Assembly: GCA_036525975.1 (NCBI GenBank)
Contig: DATCZK010000038.1
Coordinates: forward strand, 1-10,571
Origin: Quisquiliibacterium sp036525975
GTDB lineage: Bacteria; Pseudomonadota; Gammaproteobacteria; Burkholderiales; Burkholderiaceae_E
Direction: 5' to 3'
Length of the DNA: 10,571 nt
Both the position numbers and the translations under genes were made by a program. The notes beneath the pieces are model-generated. The model ran no database searches and was not told the DNA's origin. It saw only the letters and a list, made by a program, of their open reading frames with translations. Shown here in pieces: positions 1-6,581 of the stretch. The stretch's first letter is position 1. Each line of letters opens with the position of its first letter.

Positions 1-529
1 GCGTGGGCATCACGCGCGGCGGGTCGTCGGCGGCGATGCGCACCGTGGCGAAACCGCTGCCCTCGCGGCGGTGCACGCGCGCGCGCAGCGCCTCGAGCGC
101 GGCCGGCGTGTCGACCGTCTCGGTCCAGGCGAAGTTGCAGGCGCGCGCGATCGCGGCGAGGTCCACGCCGAGCGCGGTGTGGCTGGGCTGCATGCCGGTC
201 TCGCCGTACATCCGGTTGTCGAGCACCGCCACGGTGAGGTTGGGCGGGCGGCGCGCGCCGATCGTTGCCAGCGCGCCCGCGCCCATCAGCTGCTCTCCGT
301 CGCCGGTGATCACCAGCACGGGGCGCGCGGGCTGCGCGAGCGCAAGCCCCAGCCCGATCATCGCCGCGCCGCCCATCGCGCCCCACAGCGTGAAGTTCAG
401 CGCGTGATCGCCGGCGGCGGCCACGTCCCAGGTGGGCGAGCCCAGCCCGCTCACCACCAGCAGGTCTTCGCGCTGCGCGAGCAGCGCGCGCACCGCGTCG
501 CGCCGCGAGAGCAGGGCGCCCATCGTCAT
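1..529 (-). CDS. TPP-dependent decarboxylase, PP-domain (beta) subunit, partial at left edge
   Basis: This is the C-terminal (diphosphate-binding) half of a split thiamine-diphosphate enzyme resembling the beta subunit of sulfopyruvate decarboxylase and the C-terminal half of phosphonopyruvate decarboxylase. I read 176 residues from ATG 529-527; the frame is still open at base 1, so a short C-terminal tail is missing. The Mg/ThDP signature is clear: GDGEQLMGAG from residue 76, closed by the Asn of VLDNRMYGETG at residue 105. The upstream glycine-rich segment LWGAMGGAAMIGLGLALA (about 48-65) is also typical. The start is fixed by an ATGA overlap with the stop of the upstream subunit gene, which implies translational coupling and a 1:1 complex. 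The enzyme should decarboxylate a 2-oxo acid, but the substrate cannot be read from the sequence. Domain assignment is secure; exact function is not. Confidence 0.85.
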   Translation of the reverse strand, partial: MTMGALLSRRDAVRALLAQREDLLVVSGLGSPTWDVAAAGDHALNFTLWGAMGGAAMIGLGLALAQPARPVLVITGDGEQLMGAGALATIGARRPPNLTVAVLDNRMYGETGMQPSHTALGVDLAAIARACNFAWTETVDTPAALEALRARVHRREGSGFATVRIAADDPPRVMPT

Positions 530-1092
530 TTCACCCACGACTTGCGGCCCAGCATGCGCTGCGAGAACAGCACGGCCACGGCCTGGTCGCCGACGAACGC
601 GTCTTCGATCGCCGCGGCCACTTCGTCGGCCGCGCGCGCGGTCTCGTCCACCCTGCGCACCGCCAGCCCCATCGAGGCCAGCGCCGCCGGCGTCGCGCGA
701 CCCATCGGCACCTGCCAGGGGTTGAACTCGGCCCACTCGCCGCGCATCGTGACCAGCGCCACCAGCGGGAAGCGGCAGGTGGCGACCAGGCTGAGCATGT
801 TCACGCAGTTGCCCACGCCGCTCGACTGCATCAGCAAGACCGATCGCTGGCCCCCGAGCCAGGCGCCGCAGGCCGCCGCGACGCCCTCCTCTTCGGTGGT
901 GAGCGGGTAGGCGTCGATCGCTTCGCTCGCGTGCGCGCGCCGGATCAGGTGGCTGTGCCCGGCGTCGGGCACGTAGCACAGCTGCGCGATGCCGCCGCGC
1001 TCGAGCGCCTCGAACACCTGGTCGCGCCAGTCGGGCGCGCCCGGGGCCGGCGGCGCGGCCGCGCGCCTGGGGGAAGCTTTGGCGGCAGGCAT
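526..1092 (-). CDS. TPP-dependent decarboxylase, PYR-domain (alpha) subunit
   Basis: A 188-residue protein forming the pyrimidine-binding half of the same split ThDP enzyme. TTEEEGVAAACGAWLGG (65-81) contains the conserved glutamate that activates the cofactor aminopyrimidine ring. MQSSGVGNCVN (88-98) matches the QxSGxGNxxN block of sulfopyruvate decarboxylase alpha and phosphonopyruvate decarboxylase. The first ~20 residues are Ala/Pro/Arg-rich and look disordered; a later start is possible, but ATG 1092-1090 follows the upstream hydrolase stop by only 7 bases and is the simplest choice. No signal peptide is seen, so it should act in the cytoplasm. Its stop overlaps the start of the beta-subunit gene (ATGA). 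Being split rather than fused is the archaeal ComD/ComE layout, also seen in many bacterial homologues of unknown substrate. Alternatives within the ThDP decarboxylase superfamily remain open. Confidence 0.85.
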   Translation of the reverse strand: MPAAKASPRRAAAPPAPGAPDWRDQVFEALERGGIAQLCYVPDAGHSHLIRRAHASEAIDAYPLTTEEEGVAAACGAWLGGQRSVLLMQSSGVGNCVNMLSLVATCRFPLVALVTMRGEWAEFNPWQVPMGRATPAALASMGLAVRRVDETARAADEVAAAIEDAFVGDQAVAVLFSQRMLGRKSWVK

Positions 1093-1099
1093 CGCCGAA

Positions 1100-2041
1100 T
1101 CAGCCCGCCAACGCGTCGCGCAGCGCCGCCGCGCACAGCGCGACGGCGACGTTGGCCTCGTCGATCACCTTGCCCATCGGCACGAAGCCGTGGATCTGGC
1201 GCTCGAAGCACAGCTGCGTGGCCCGGTTGCCGGCTTGCGACAGGCGCTGCGCGTACTGCAGCCCTTCGTCGCGCAGCGGGTCGAACCCGGCGGTGAGCAC
1301 GAGCGCGGGCGGCAGCCGCGAGATGTCCTGCACCAGCAGCGGCGATGCGCGCCAGTCGTGGTCGTGCGCGTCGCCGCCGAGGTAGTTCTCGTGGTAGTAG
1401 GCGATCGACTCGCGGGTGAGCAGGTAACCCGCGCCGTTGGTCGCGTGCGAGGGCGCGGTGCGGCGCTGGTCGGTGGCGGGGTAGATCAGCAGCTGGAACG
1501 CGATCGGCAGGTCGCCCGCGTCGCGGGCCGCGATCGCAACCACCGCCGCCAGGTTTCCGCCGGCGCTGTCGCCGCCCACCGCGACGCGCGCAGCGTCGAG
1601 CCGCAGTTGCGCGGCGTGCGCGTGAACCCAGCGCGTGGCGGCGATGCAGTCGTTCACGGCGGCCGGGAACCTGTGCTCGGGGCCGAGGCGATAGTCCACC
1701 GAGATCACCGCGCAACCGGCGCCGTTGGCCAGCCCGCGGCACAGCGTGTCGTGGGTGTCGAGATCGCCGATCGTCCATCCGCCGCCGTGGAAGTACAGCA
1801 GCACCGGCAGGGTCGCGCCCGCCTGCGCGCCGAGCGGGCGCACGAGCCGCATCGCAATCGGCCCGTGCGGGCCGTCGGCGCTCAGCTCGCGCACCTCGGC
1901 CACCGGCGGCGCCTCGGGCTGGGTGAGCGCGGCGCGCGCGTGGTAGCCGCGCCGGGCCTCCTGCGGGCTGAGCGTGTGCACCGGGGGGATCGCTTTCGCG
2001 ACGAACAGGTCGAGCAGCGCGCGTGTCTGCGGGTGGATCAT
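1100..2041 (-). CDS. alpha/beta-hydrolase, hormone-sensitive-lipase family (esterase/lipase)
   Basis: A 313-residue alpha/beta-hydrolase fold esterase of bacterial family IV (HSL type), which cleaves carboxylic esters. The oxyanion-hole motif HGGGW is at 85-89. The nucleophile elbow GDSAGG (157-162) has catalytic Ser159. The remaining triad members are Asp254 in GFDPLRDEG and His284 in IHGF. DYRLGPEHRFPAA (116-128) is also characteristic of the family. The start is ATG 2041-2039, with GGAG at 2050-2047 five bases upstream; the longer open frame to base 2710 runs antisense through the dioxygenase gene and is not real. No signal peptide, so probably cytoplasmic. It is first in a leftward unit with the two thiamine-enzyme subunits, which suggests that it releases an acid substrate for, or handles a product of, that enzyme. 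The natural ester is unknown. Confidence 0.93.
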   Translation of the reverse strand: MIHPQTRALLDLFVAKAIPPVHTLSPQEARRGYHARAALTQPEAPPVAEVRELSADGPHGPIAMRLVRPLGAQAGATLPVLLYFHGGGWTIGDLDTHDTLCRGLANGAGCAVISVDYRLGPEHRFPAAVNDCIAATRWVHAHAAQLRLDAARVAVGGDSAGGNLAAVVAIAARDAGDLPIAFQLLIYPATDQRRTAPSHATNGAGYLLTRESIAYYHENYLGGDAHDHDWRASPLLVQDISRLPPALVLTAGFDPLRDEGLQYAQRLSQAGNRATQLCFERQIHGFVPMGKVIDEANVAVALCAAALRDALAG

Positions 2042-2116
2042 GAGGTCTCCGTTGCCCGCACATCTTAGCCGAGCGCGGCATCGGTGGTATCTTGAAAGAC
2101 TCGAGGAGCCAAGTCG
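2042..2116. promoter_or_regulatory. divergent promoter region between hydrolase and dioxygenase genes
   Basis: These 75 bases separate two divergent start codons and must hold both promoters unless transcription enters from elsewhere. On the plus strand, TTAGCC (2065-2070) and TATCTT (2088-2093) are 17 bases apart and would give a sigma-70-like promoter with a start point near 2100. The match is 3/6 and 4/6 only, so this is weak. On the minus strand, TAAGAT (2068-2063) is a possible -10 with no convincing -35. Ribosome sites are clearer: GAGGAG at 2103-2108 for the dioxygenase and GGAG at 2050-2047 for the hydrolase. No palindromic operator stands out. Confidence 0.35.
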
Positions 2117-2749
2117 ATGGTGTCGAAATCCGCCCACTCGCCGCCGCGCGCGGCCACGCGCCGCCGCGCGCTCTCCGCGTTCGCGGCGCTCGGAACGCTG
2201 CTTCTGCCGCTGCGCCCCTGGGCCGCGGTGCGCGCCACGCCGCCGCTGGCCGAAGGGCCGTTCTATCCGGAGCGCTTTTCGGCGCAGCCGCGCCCGAACC
2301 TCGTGCTCGGCGCGATCGAGCCCGAGGCGCTGTTGCGGCTCGCCGGCAGCGTGACCGGCGCCGACGGCCGGCCGGCCGCGGGCGCGCGCGTGGAGATCTG
2401 GCAGTGCGACCCCGACGGGCACTACCACCACTCGCGCGACAGCCGGCCCGAGCAGCGCGATCCGCGCTTCGCCGGGCACGGCTGGATGCTCGCCGACGGC
2501 GAGGGTCGCTACGCCTTCGACACGATCCGGCCGGTGCCGTACGCGGGCCGCACGCCGCACATCCACGTGGCCGTCCACCACAACGGCCGCCGCGCGCTCG
2601 TGACCCAGGTGTTCGTGGAGGGCGACCCGGGCAACGCCGGCGACATGCTGTACCGCTGGCTCCCGCCGGAGGCGCGCAGCCGGCTCACGCTGCGCCTCGA
2701 ACGTGCCCAACGCGGGCTCGCCGGGCGCTTCGACATCGTGCTGGGGTGA
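2117..2749 (+). CDS. exported intradiol ring-cleavage dioxygenase
   Basis: A 210-residue protein of the intradiol dioxygenase family (protocatechuate 3,4-dioxygenase and catechol 1,2-dioxygenase relatives), which use non-heme Fe(III) and O2 to open catechol-type rings between the hydroxyls. All four expected iron ligands are visible: Tyr103 in DGHYHH, Tyr142 in PVPYAGR, and His148 and His150 in TPHIH, with the conserved Arg145 between. AEGPFYP (45-51) is the usual N-terminal family motif. The first ~40 residues hold TRRRAL followed by a hydrophobic stretch and a plausible cleavage site after VRA (40). This looks like a Tat-type leader, though the F of RRxFLK is replaced by Ala. Tat export would fit a protein folded with its cofactor. 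Start ATG 2117 has GAGGAG eight bases upstream. Its stop overlaps the GTG of the transporter gene. Substrate is unknown; exported family members are much less studied than the cytoplasmic aromatic-degradation enzymes. Confidence 0.88.
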   Translation: MVSKSAHSPPRAATRRRALSAFAALGTLLLPLRPWAAVRATPPLAEGPFYPERFSAQPRPNLVLGAIEPEALLRLAGSVTGADGRPAAGARVEIWQCDPDGHYHHSRDSRPEQRDPRFAGHGWMLADGEGRYAFDTIRPVPYAGRTPHIHVAVHHNGRRALVTQVFVEGDPGNAGDMLYRWLPPEARSRLTLRLERAQRGLAGRFDIVLG

Positions 2750-3969
2750 TCGCGCGCGGGCGCCCCGCCGCCGTTCCGTTCGTTCTCGTCACGGTATTCC
2801 TCGACGTCCTCGGCGTCGGGCTGATCATTCCGGTGCTGCCGGCGCTGGTGGGCGAGTTCGCGCCGCGCCCGGACCTGCAGTCGTACTGGTACGGCGCGCT
2901 CGTCGCCGGCTTCGGCCTCGCGCAGTTCCTCGCCGGGCCGGTGCTCGGCGCGCTGTCCGACCGGGTGGGTCGCAGGCCCGTGCTGCTGGCCTCGCTGTTC
3001 GCGCTCGCCGTGCACTTCCTCGCGATCGCGCTCGCGCCCACGCTCGCGGTGATGCTCGCCGCGCGCGTGCTCGGCGGCGCGGCCGCCGGAACGATCCCGG
3101 TGGCGAACTCGTACGTGGCCGACGTCGTGCCCGAGCACCTGCGCGGCGCGGGCTTCGGCAAGGTGGGCGCGATGTTCGGGCTCGGTTTCATCTTCGGGCC
3201 GATCGCGGGCGGACTGCTCGGCGCGATCGACCTGCGCTGGCCGTTCTACGCGGCCGCCGCGCTGGCGCTGTTGAACGTCGCCTACGGCTGGGCGATCCTG
3301 CCCGAATCGCTGCCGGCGGGATCGCGCACTTCGTTCTCGCTCGCGCGCGCGAACCCGTTCTCGGCGCTGCGCGCGCTCGCGGGCACGCCCGGCGTGGGCC
3401 GGCCCGTGCTGGTGTTCGCGCTGCTCGCCTGCGCGCAGTTCGTGCTGCACGCCACCTGGGTGCTGGTCACGACCGCGCGATTCGGGTGGGGGCCGCGCGA
3501 GGCGGGGCTGTCGCTGTTCGTGGTGGGCGTGGTGGCGGCGCTGATGCAGGGCTTTCTGATCGGGCCGCTGATCGCGCGATTCGGCGAGAAGCGGCTCGCG
3601 GTGATGGGCATGTGGTCGGGCACGATCGCCTACGTCGCCTACGCGACGCTGCCGCAGGGGTGGATGATGTACCTGGTGATCCTGGCCAACATCGTGGGCT
3701 TCGCCGCGGTGCCGTCGCTGCAGGCGCTGATCTCGCGCGAATTCGACGCCTCGCGCCAGGGGCTCGTGATGGGTTCGCTCGCGTCGATCAACGGCGTGAT
3801 GCTGGTGTTCTCGCCGCTGCTGGGCACCGCGCTGTTCGCGCAGGTGGCGCACCTGCCGGCCGACGACCTGAGGCTGAGCACGAGCTTCTTCGTGGGCGCC
3901 GCGCTGCACGGGGCGGCTGCGGTGCTGGCCGCGCGCGGCGTGGTCGCGCCCGCGCGCGTCAGGGGCTGA
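2746..3969 (+). CDS. TetA-like MFS transporter (TCR/Tet family)
   Basis: A 407-residue major facilitator protein with about 12 hydrophobic segments, most like the TCR/Tet (12-TM drug:proton antiporter) family. The N-terminal helix carries LDVLGVGLIIPVLPAL (19-34), as in TetA proteins. Motif A, GALSDRVGRRP (68-78), lies in the loop after TM2, and the antiporter motif C, GFIFGPIAGG (147-156), in TM5. The start is GTG 2746, overlapping the dioxygenase stop (GTGA) and placing TM1 about ten residues in. The in-frame open region upstream to 2092 is out-of-frame dioxygenase coding and is excluded. Tight coupling suggests it exports, or less likely imports, a compound related to the dioxygenase substrate or product. 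Tetracycline resistance itself should not be assumed. The 3' end overlaps the convergent peroxidase gene by 11 bases. Confidence 0.9.
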   Translation: MIARGRPAAVPFVLVTVFLDVLGVGLIIPVLPALVGEFAPRPDLQSYWYGALVAGFGLAQFLAGPVLGALSDRVGRRPVLLASLFALAVHFLAIALAPTLAVMLAARVLGGAAAGTIPVANSYVADVVPEHLRGAGFGKVGAMFGLGFIFGPIAGGLLGAIDLRWPFYAAAALALLNVAYGWAILPESLPAGSRTSFSLARANPFSALRALAGTPGVGRPVLVFALLACAQFVLHATWVLVTTARFGWGPREAGLSLFVVGVVAALMQGFLIGPLIARFGEKRLAVMGMWSGTIAYVAYATLPQGWMMYLVILANIVGFAAVPSLQALISREFDASRQGLVMGSLASINGVMLVFSPLLGTALFAQVAHLPADDLRLSTSFFVGAALHGAAAVLAARGVVAPARVRG

Positions 3970-5218
3970 GCGTCTCGAGGAAAGCGACCAGGTCGTCGAT
4001 CTCGGCCTCGCTCAGGCGCAGCGGCCTGAGGATCGCCTCGCCGTCGGCGTGCAGGCGGTCGGGGTCGAGCTCCGAGTAGTGGCGCACGACGGCGCGCAGG
4101 TCCGGCTTGCTGCCGTCGTGCATGTACGGCGCGCTCGAGCGCAGGTGGCGCAGGCCCGGCGTCTTCCACTCGCCCCAGTTGCGGTGCTGCAGCACGACGG
4201 TGCGCGTTCGAAGCGACGCGGGCAGCGGCGCGCCCGCGGGCTCGTCGTTCAGCCGCGAGAGCAGGTTGAATCGGTCGGAGCGCACGCGCTCGATCCCGGC
4301 GTGCCGGCCGGGGTCCACCCGCCCCGGCGCGACGATGAACGGGATGCCCACGTCGTGGAACTCGCCGTTCGTGAAGCGCGGGCCCACGTGGCAAAGGCCG
4401 CAGTTGCCGCGACCCAGGAAGATCTTCAGCCCGCGCTTCGCGGCCTCGGGATAGGCGGCAACGCCGTTGCCATCGCCCGCGACGAGCGCGTCGCGAAAGT
4501 CGTCGAAACGCGTGCGCGGCGAGACCAGCGTCTCGAGGAACGCGGCGATCGCCTTCGCCAGCCCCGCCGCGATGCGGTCGTCGTCGGCGTCGAGCGGCCC
4601 GAACAGCGCGGCGTGCTCGCGGGCCAGCGCGCGGTCGGACCGCACCAGCGCGGCGAGGCGCGCGGTCGAGGCGCCCATTTCGCGGCTCGCGAGCATCGGC
4701 CTGATCGACGCCGACCACAGGCTGTCGGCGCCGCCGTCCCAGCCGAACCAGCGCTGCCAGGCGAGGTTGAACAGCGCCTGCGCGTTGCGATCGTGCTCGC
4801 CCAGGCCGCGCGCGCGGGCGCGCCCGTCGGTGAAGCCCCTGGCCGGGTCGTGGCAGCTCGCGCAGGAGATCGTGCCGCTCGCGGACAGGCGCGCGTCGGC
4901 GAACAGCCGCCGCCCGAGCGCGATCGCGCGCGCGTCGCCCGAGACCGCGTTGCTCGGGTCGCGCGGCGGCTCGGCCGGCCACGGCCCGTGGCGGGCGATG
5001 CGCGCGATCTCGTCGGCGCCGAACTCGACGGCGCTCGCGCGGGCGCACGGCAGCGCGAGCACGAGGGCGAAGGCGAGGGCGAGGGCGAAGGGGCGCACGA
5101 AGTCGAGGGCGAAGGGGCGAACGAAGTGCAGGGCGAAGGGGCGCACGGGCGCGAGGGCGCCGGCGCGCAGGCGGGCCAGCGATCGGCGGGGCGCCACCCG
5201 CTTCACCCGCGGCCGCAT
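3959..5218 (-). CDS. di-heme cytochrome c peroxidase / MauG-family protein
   Basis: A 419-residue periplasmic protein of the bacterial di-heme cytochrome c peroxidase superfamily (CcpA/MauG). Two c-heme sites are present: CASCH (119-123) and CGLCH (273-277). RFTNGEFHDVG (281-291) and APYMHDGS (363-370) are family hallmarks, and Met366 is a candidate axial-ligand-region residue. The C-terminal SEAEIDDLVAFLETL is typical. A hydrophobic core (about 44-56) and an ARASA cleavage site near 63 form a signal peptide, but an Arg-rich, repeat-built region of ~40 residues precedes it, unusually long. GTG codons at residues 25 and 41 could be later starts. I kept ATG 5218 because it directly abuts the upstream amidohydrolase stop (TGAATG). 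Expected chemistry is H2O2 reduction or, as in MauG, long-range oxidation of a partner protein. Pairing with the amidohydrolase gene raises the second possibility. Confidence 0.92.
   Translation of the reverse strand: MRPRVKRVAPRRSLARLRAGALAPVRPFALHFVRPFALDFVRPFALALAFALVLALPCARASAVEFGADEIARIARHGPWPAEPPRDPSNAVSGDARAIALGRRLFADARLSASGTISCASCHDPARGFTDGRARARGLGEHDRNAQALFNLAWQRWFGWDGGADSLWSASIRPMLASREMGASTARLAALVRSDRALAREHAALFGPLDADDDRIAAGLAKAIAAFLETLVSPRTRFDDFRDALVAGDGNGVAAYPEAAKRGLKIFLGRGNCGLCHVGPRFTNGEFHDVGIPFIVAPGRVDPGRHAGIERVRSDRFNLLSRLNDEPAGAPLPASLRTRTVVLQHRNWGEWKTPGLRHLRSSAPYMHDGSKPDLRAVVRHYSELDPDRLHADGEAILRPLRLSEAEIDDLVAFLETLSP
5063..5158. repeat. tandem 24-bp and 6-bp repeats inside the peroxidase signal-peptide region
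   Basis: Three 24-bp units lie head to tail at 5081-5104, 5105-5128 and 5129-5152; the first two differ at two positions, while the third has diverged in its last six bases. They encode three copies of VRPFAL plus two residues. On the left they merge into gaRggc hexamers (5063-5086), which encode alternating Ala-Leu/Ala-Phe and form the hydrophobic core; one more gagggc follows at 5153-5158. All periods are multiples of three, so copy-number change would lengthen or shorten the leader without a frameshift. Confidence 0.9.
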
Positions 5219-6448
5219 TCAGCGAAGCGTCGTGTCGTGCGTCAGCCGCTCGGTGCGCGATCCCACGCGCACGTCGAACACCAGCTGCCAGCGGCCGGGC
5301 ATGTGCAGCACGACGCCGTCGGCCGTTGCGCGACCGCCCTCGGTCGCGCTGATCCTCGGGGCGTAGTTCATGCCGTGGCGATGCTCGGGCATCACCGCGT
5401 CGAGGGCGATCGACGAGACGGCGCCCGCGGCATCGCGCGCGCAGGCCGCGATGTCGATCGAGAACGGCTGCCCCACCGCGACAGGCGCCGGGCGGGCCCG
5501 ATACGCGAGCAGCACGCCCGCCGACTCCACCCGCTCGGCCTTCTCCCCCAGGCCGGCGATCGCCGCGCACCCGGCGCTCGCGCCCCCGGCCGGCGCGCGC
5601 GCGCGGCTCGCCGCCCAGACCGGCACGACGAAGGCCTCGGCGTTGCGCCAGGCGATGCCCTCGGCGAGCGCGGGGGGAAGCGCCGCGAGCCACCCGCGCG
5701 AGTACTCGGCGTGCACCGGGATGTAGTGCAGCCGCTCGGGCGTGAAGGTGTCGGTGCCCACCATGAAGCGGTCGGGGAACTCGCGAAACGCCTCCAGCCA
5801 GTCGGGGTCCACGCCCGACGACGAGCCCATGTCGCTGCGATAGGCGAGATCGGCGCGCAGCCCGGGGTGGCGGCGCAGCATCTCGCGCACCGCCTGGGGG
5901 CGGTCGAAGCCCGCGTGCGCCCACAGCACGCGCGCGCCCGGGTCCTGGCGGAAGATGCGCTCGATCGCGTCGGCGTCGGAGTGCGCGTGCAGGATCAGGC
6001 GGTGGCTCTTCGCGAGCTCCACGATGCGCCGCGGCACCGGCAGGTCGGCGTCGGCGCCGTAGAGGTGGAACTCGCCGATCGCGGCGTAGCGATGGCGGCC
6101 CAGCCGCTCCTCGACGTGCCGCGCGACCGACTCGTCGCGCGCCCAGGTGGAGAGCTCGCCCCGGCTGCGGTAGGGGCGCAGGCTCGGGATCACCAGCTCC
6201 GGCGCGGCGGCGTAGAGCCTCTGCGTGCCTTCGTCGTTCGAGCTCGAGACCAGCGCGTGCCTCAGGCCCGCCTTGCGCATCAGCGCGATCACGTCGGCCG
6301 TGGGCACGACATCCCACGCGTCGTGGCTGTAGTGCACGTGGGCGTCGAAGATCGGAAGCGGTTGCGCGGCGGCCGTCGCGTGAAGCAAGACGGCTGCGAT
6401 CGAAAACGCGGCCGCTGACGACGCGGCCGCGCGGGCTGCTGTGCGCAT
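5219..6448 (-). CDS. exported amidohydrolase with C-terminal YtkA-like domain
   Basis: A 409-residue two-domain protein. Residues 1-28 form a Sec-type signal peptide (hydrophobic segment, then ATAAA before Gln29). Residues ~30-275 are an amidohydrolase-superfamily metal-dependent TIM barrel: DAHVH (35-39), GEFH with Glu126, LHAHSD (153-158), WAHAG with His178, and GTDTF with Asp233, the expected metal ligands and catalytic Asp. Residues ~315-409 look like a YtkA/FixH-type beta-sandwich, with VMPEHRHGMNYAP (352-364) and LHMPGRWQLVFDV (381-393); His356, His358, Met360 and Met383 could bind a metal such as copper. The start ATG 6448-6446 has AAGGAG at 6460-6455; the longer open frame to 6634 overlaps the divergent isomerase gene. 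The peroxidase ATG follows its stop with no gap. The substrate is unknown. The fusion and the partner suggest a periplasmic role, perhaps with copper or oxidative modification; this is inference. Confidence 0.85.
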   Translation of the reverse strand: MRTAARAAASSAAAFSIAAVLLHATAAAQPLPIFDAHVHYSHDAWDVVPTADVIALMRKAGLRHALVSSSNDEGTQRLYAAAPELVIPSLRPYRSRGELSTWARDESVARHVEERLGRHRYAAIGEFHLYGADADLPVPRRIVELAKSHRLILHAHSDADAIERIFRQDPGARVLWAHAGFDRPQAVREMLRRHPGLRADLAYRSDMGSSSGVDPDWLEAFREFPDRFMVGTDTFTPERLHYIPVHAEYSRGWLAALPPALAEGIAWRNAEAFVVPVWAASRARAPAGGASAGCAAIAGLGEKAERVESAGVLLAYRARPAPVAVGQPFSIDIAACARDAAGAVSSIALDAVMPEHRHGMNYAPRISATEGGRATADGVVLHMPGRWQLVFDVRVGSRTERLTHDTTLR

Positions 6449-6581
6449 CGGGGCTCCTTGCGGGTATGCTCGCGTGATCGTAGCGCAGCCGCGCACCCAC
6501 CGCCGCCCCCGGCCGCCGCCACCCGGGCCGGGGCGCAGCGCCGCTGCCTCAACCGGGGTTGGCCAGCACCGGGGAAGCCAG
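6449..6581. promoter_or_regulatory. divergent intergenic region between amidohydrolase and isomerase genes
   Basis: This 133-base gap separates divergent genes and should contain both promoters. The ribosome site AAGGAG (6460-6455, minus) serves the amidohydrolase; ggggaag at 6571-6577 serves the isomerase. TATGCT (6465-6470, plus) is a possible -10 but lacks a good -35. On the minus strand TACGAT (6480-6475) has none either. The remainder is C-rich and holds an inverted repeat, annotated separately. Confidence 0.35.
6507..6533 (+). other. GC-rich perfect inverted repeat in the isomerase leader
   Basis: CCCCGGCC (6507-6514) and GGCCGGGG (6526-6533) are perfect complements around an 11-base spacer. 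If transcribed from a start near 6477, the hairpin would sit about 50 bases before the hyi start codon, followed by a smaller GCAG/CTGC stem at 6535-6547. No U-tract follows, so it is not an intrinsic terminator. In DNA this rich in G and C, 8-bp stems are not rare, so function is uncertain. Confidence 0.4.

Noticed and set aside
75..90. Alternating CG run as a possible repeat or Z-DNA element
   Set aside because: Short and inside the conserved ThDP-subunit coding sequence; expected from Arg/Ala codons at this GC level.
1100..2710. Longer 536-residue form of the esterase
   Set aside because: The extra N-terminus is antisense to the dioxygenase gene; ATG 2041 has a good ribosome site and matches family length.
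2092..3969. MFS protein with a ~218-residue N-terminal extension
   Set aside because: The extension is the dioxygenase gene read in another frame; GTG 2746 gives a normal-length TetA-like protein.
2746..3969. Tetracycline-resistance determinant
   Set aside because: TetA-like family features only; no tetR repressor gene is beside it, and the coupling is to a dioxygenase, so resistance should not be inferred.
4049..6418. 789-residue plus-strand open frame antisense to the amidohydrolase and peroxidase genes
   Set aside because: Low-complexity His/Arg/Ala composition, opposite two genes with complete catalytic motifs; a GC-rich antisense artefact.
3639..6500. 953-residue open frame on the minus strand through the peroxidase/amidohydrolase region
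   Set aside because: Arg/Ala-rich out-of-frame reading of two well-supported genes; high GC makes stop codons rare. No family motifs.
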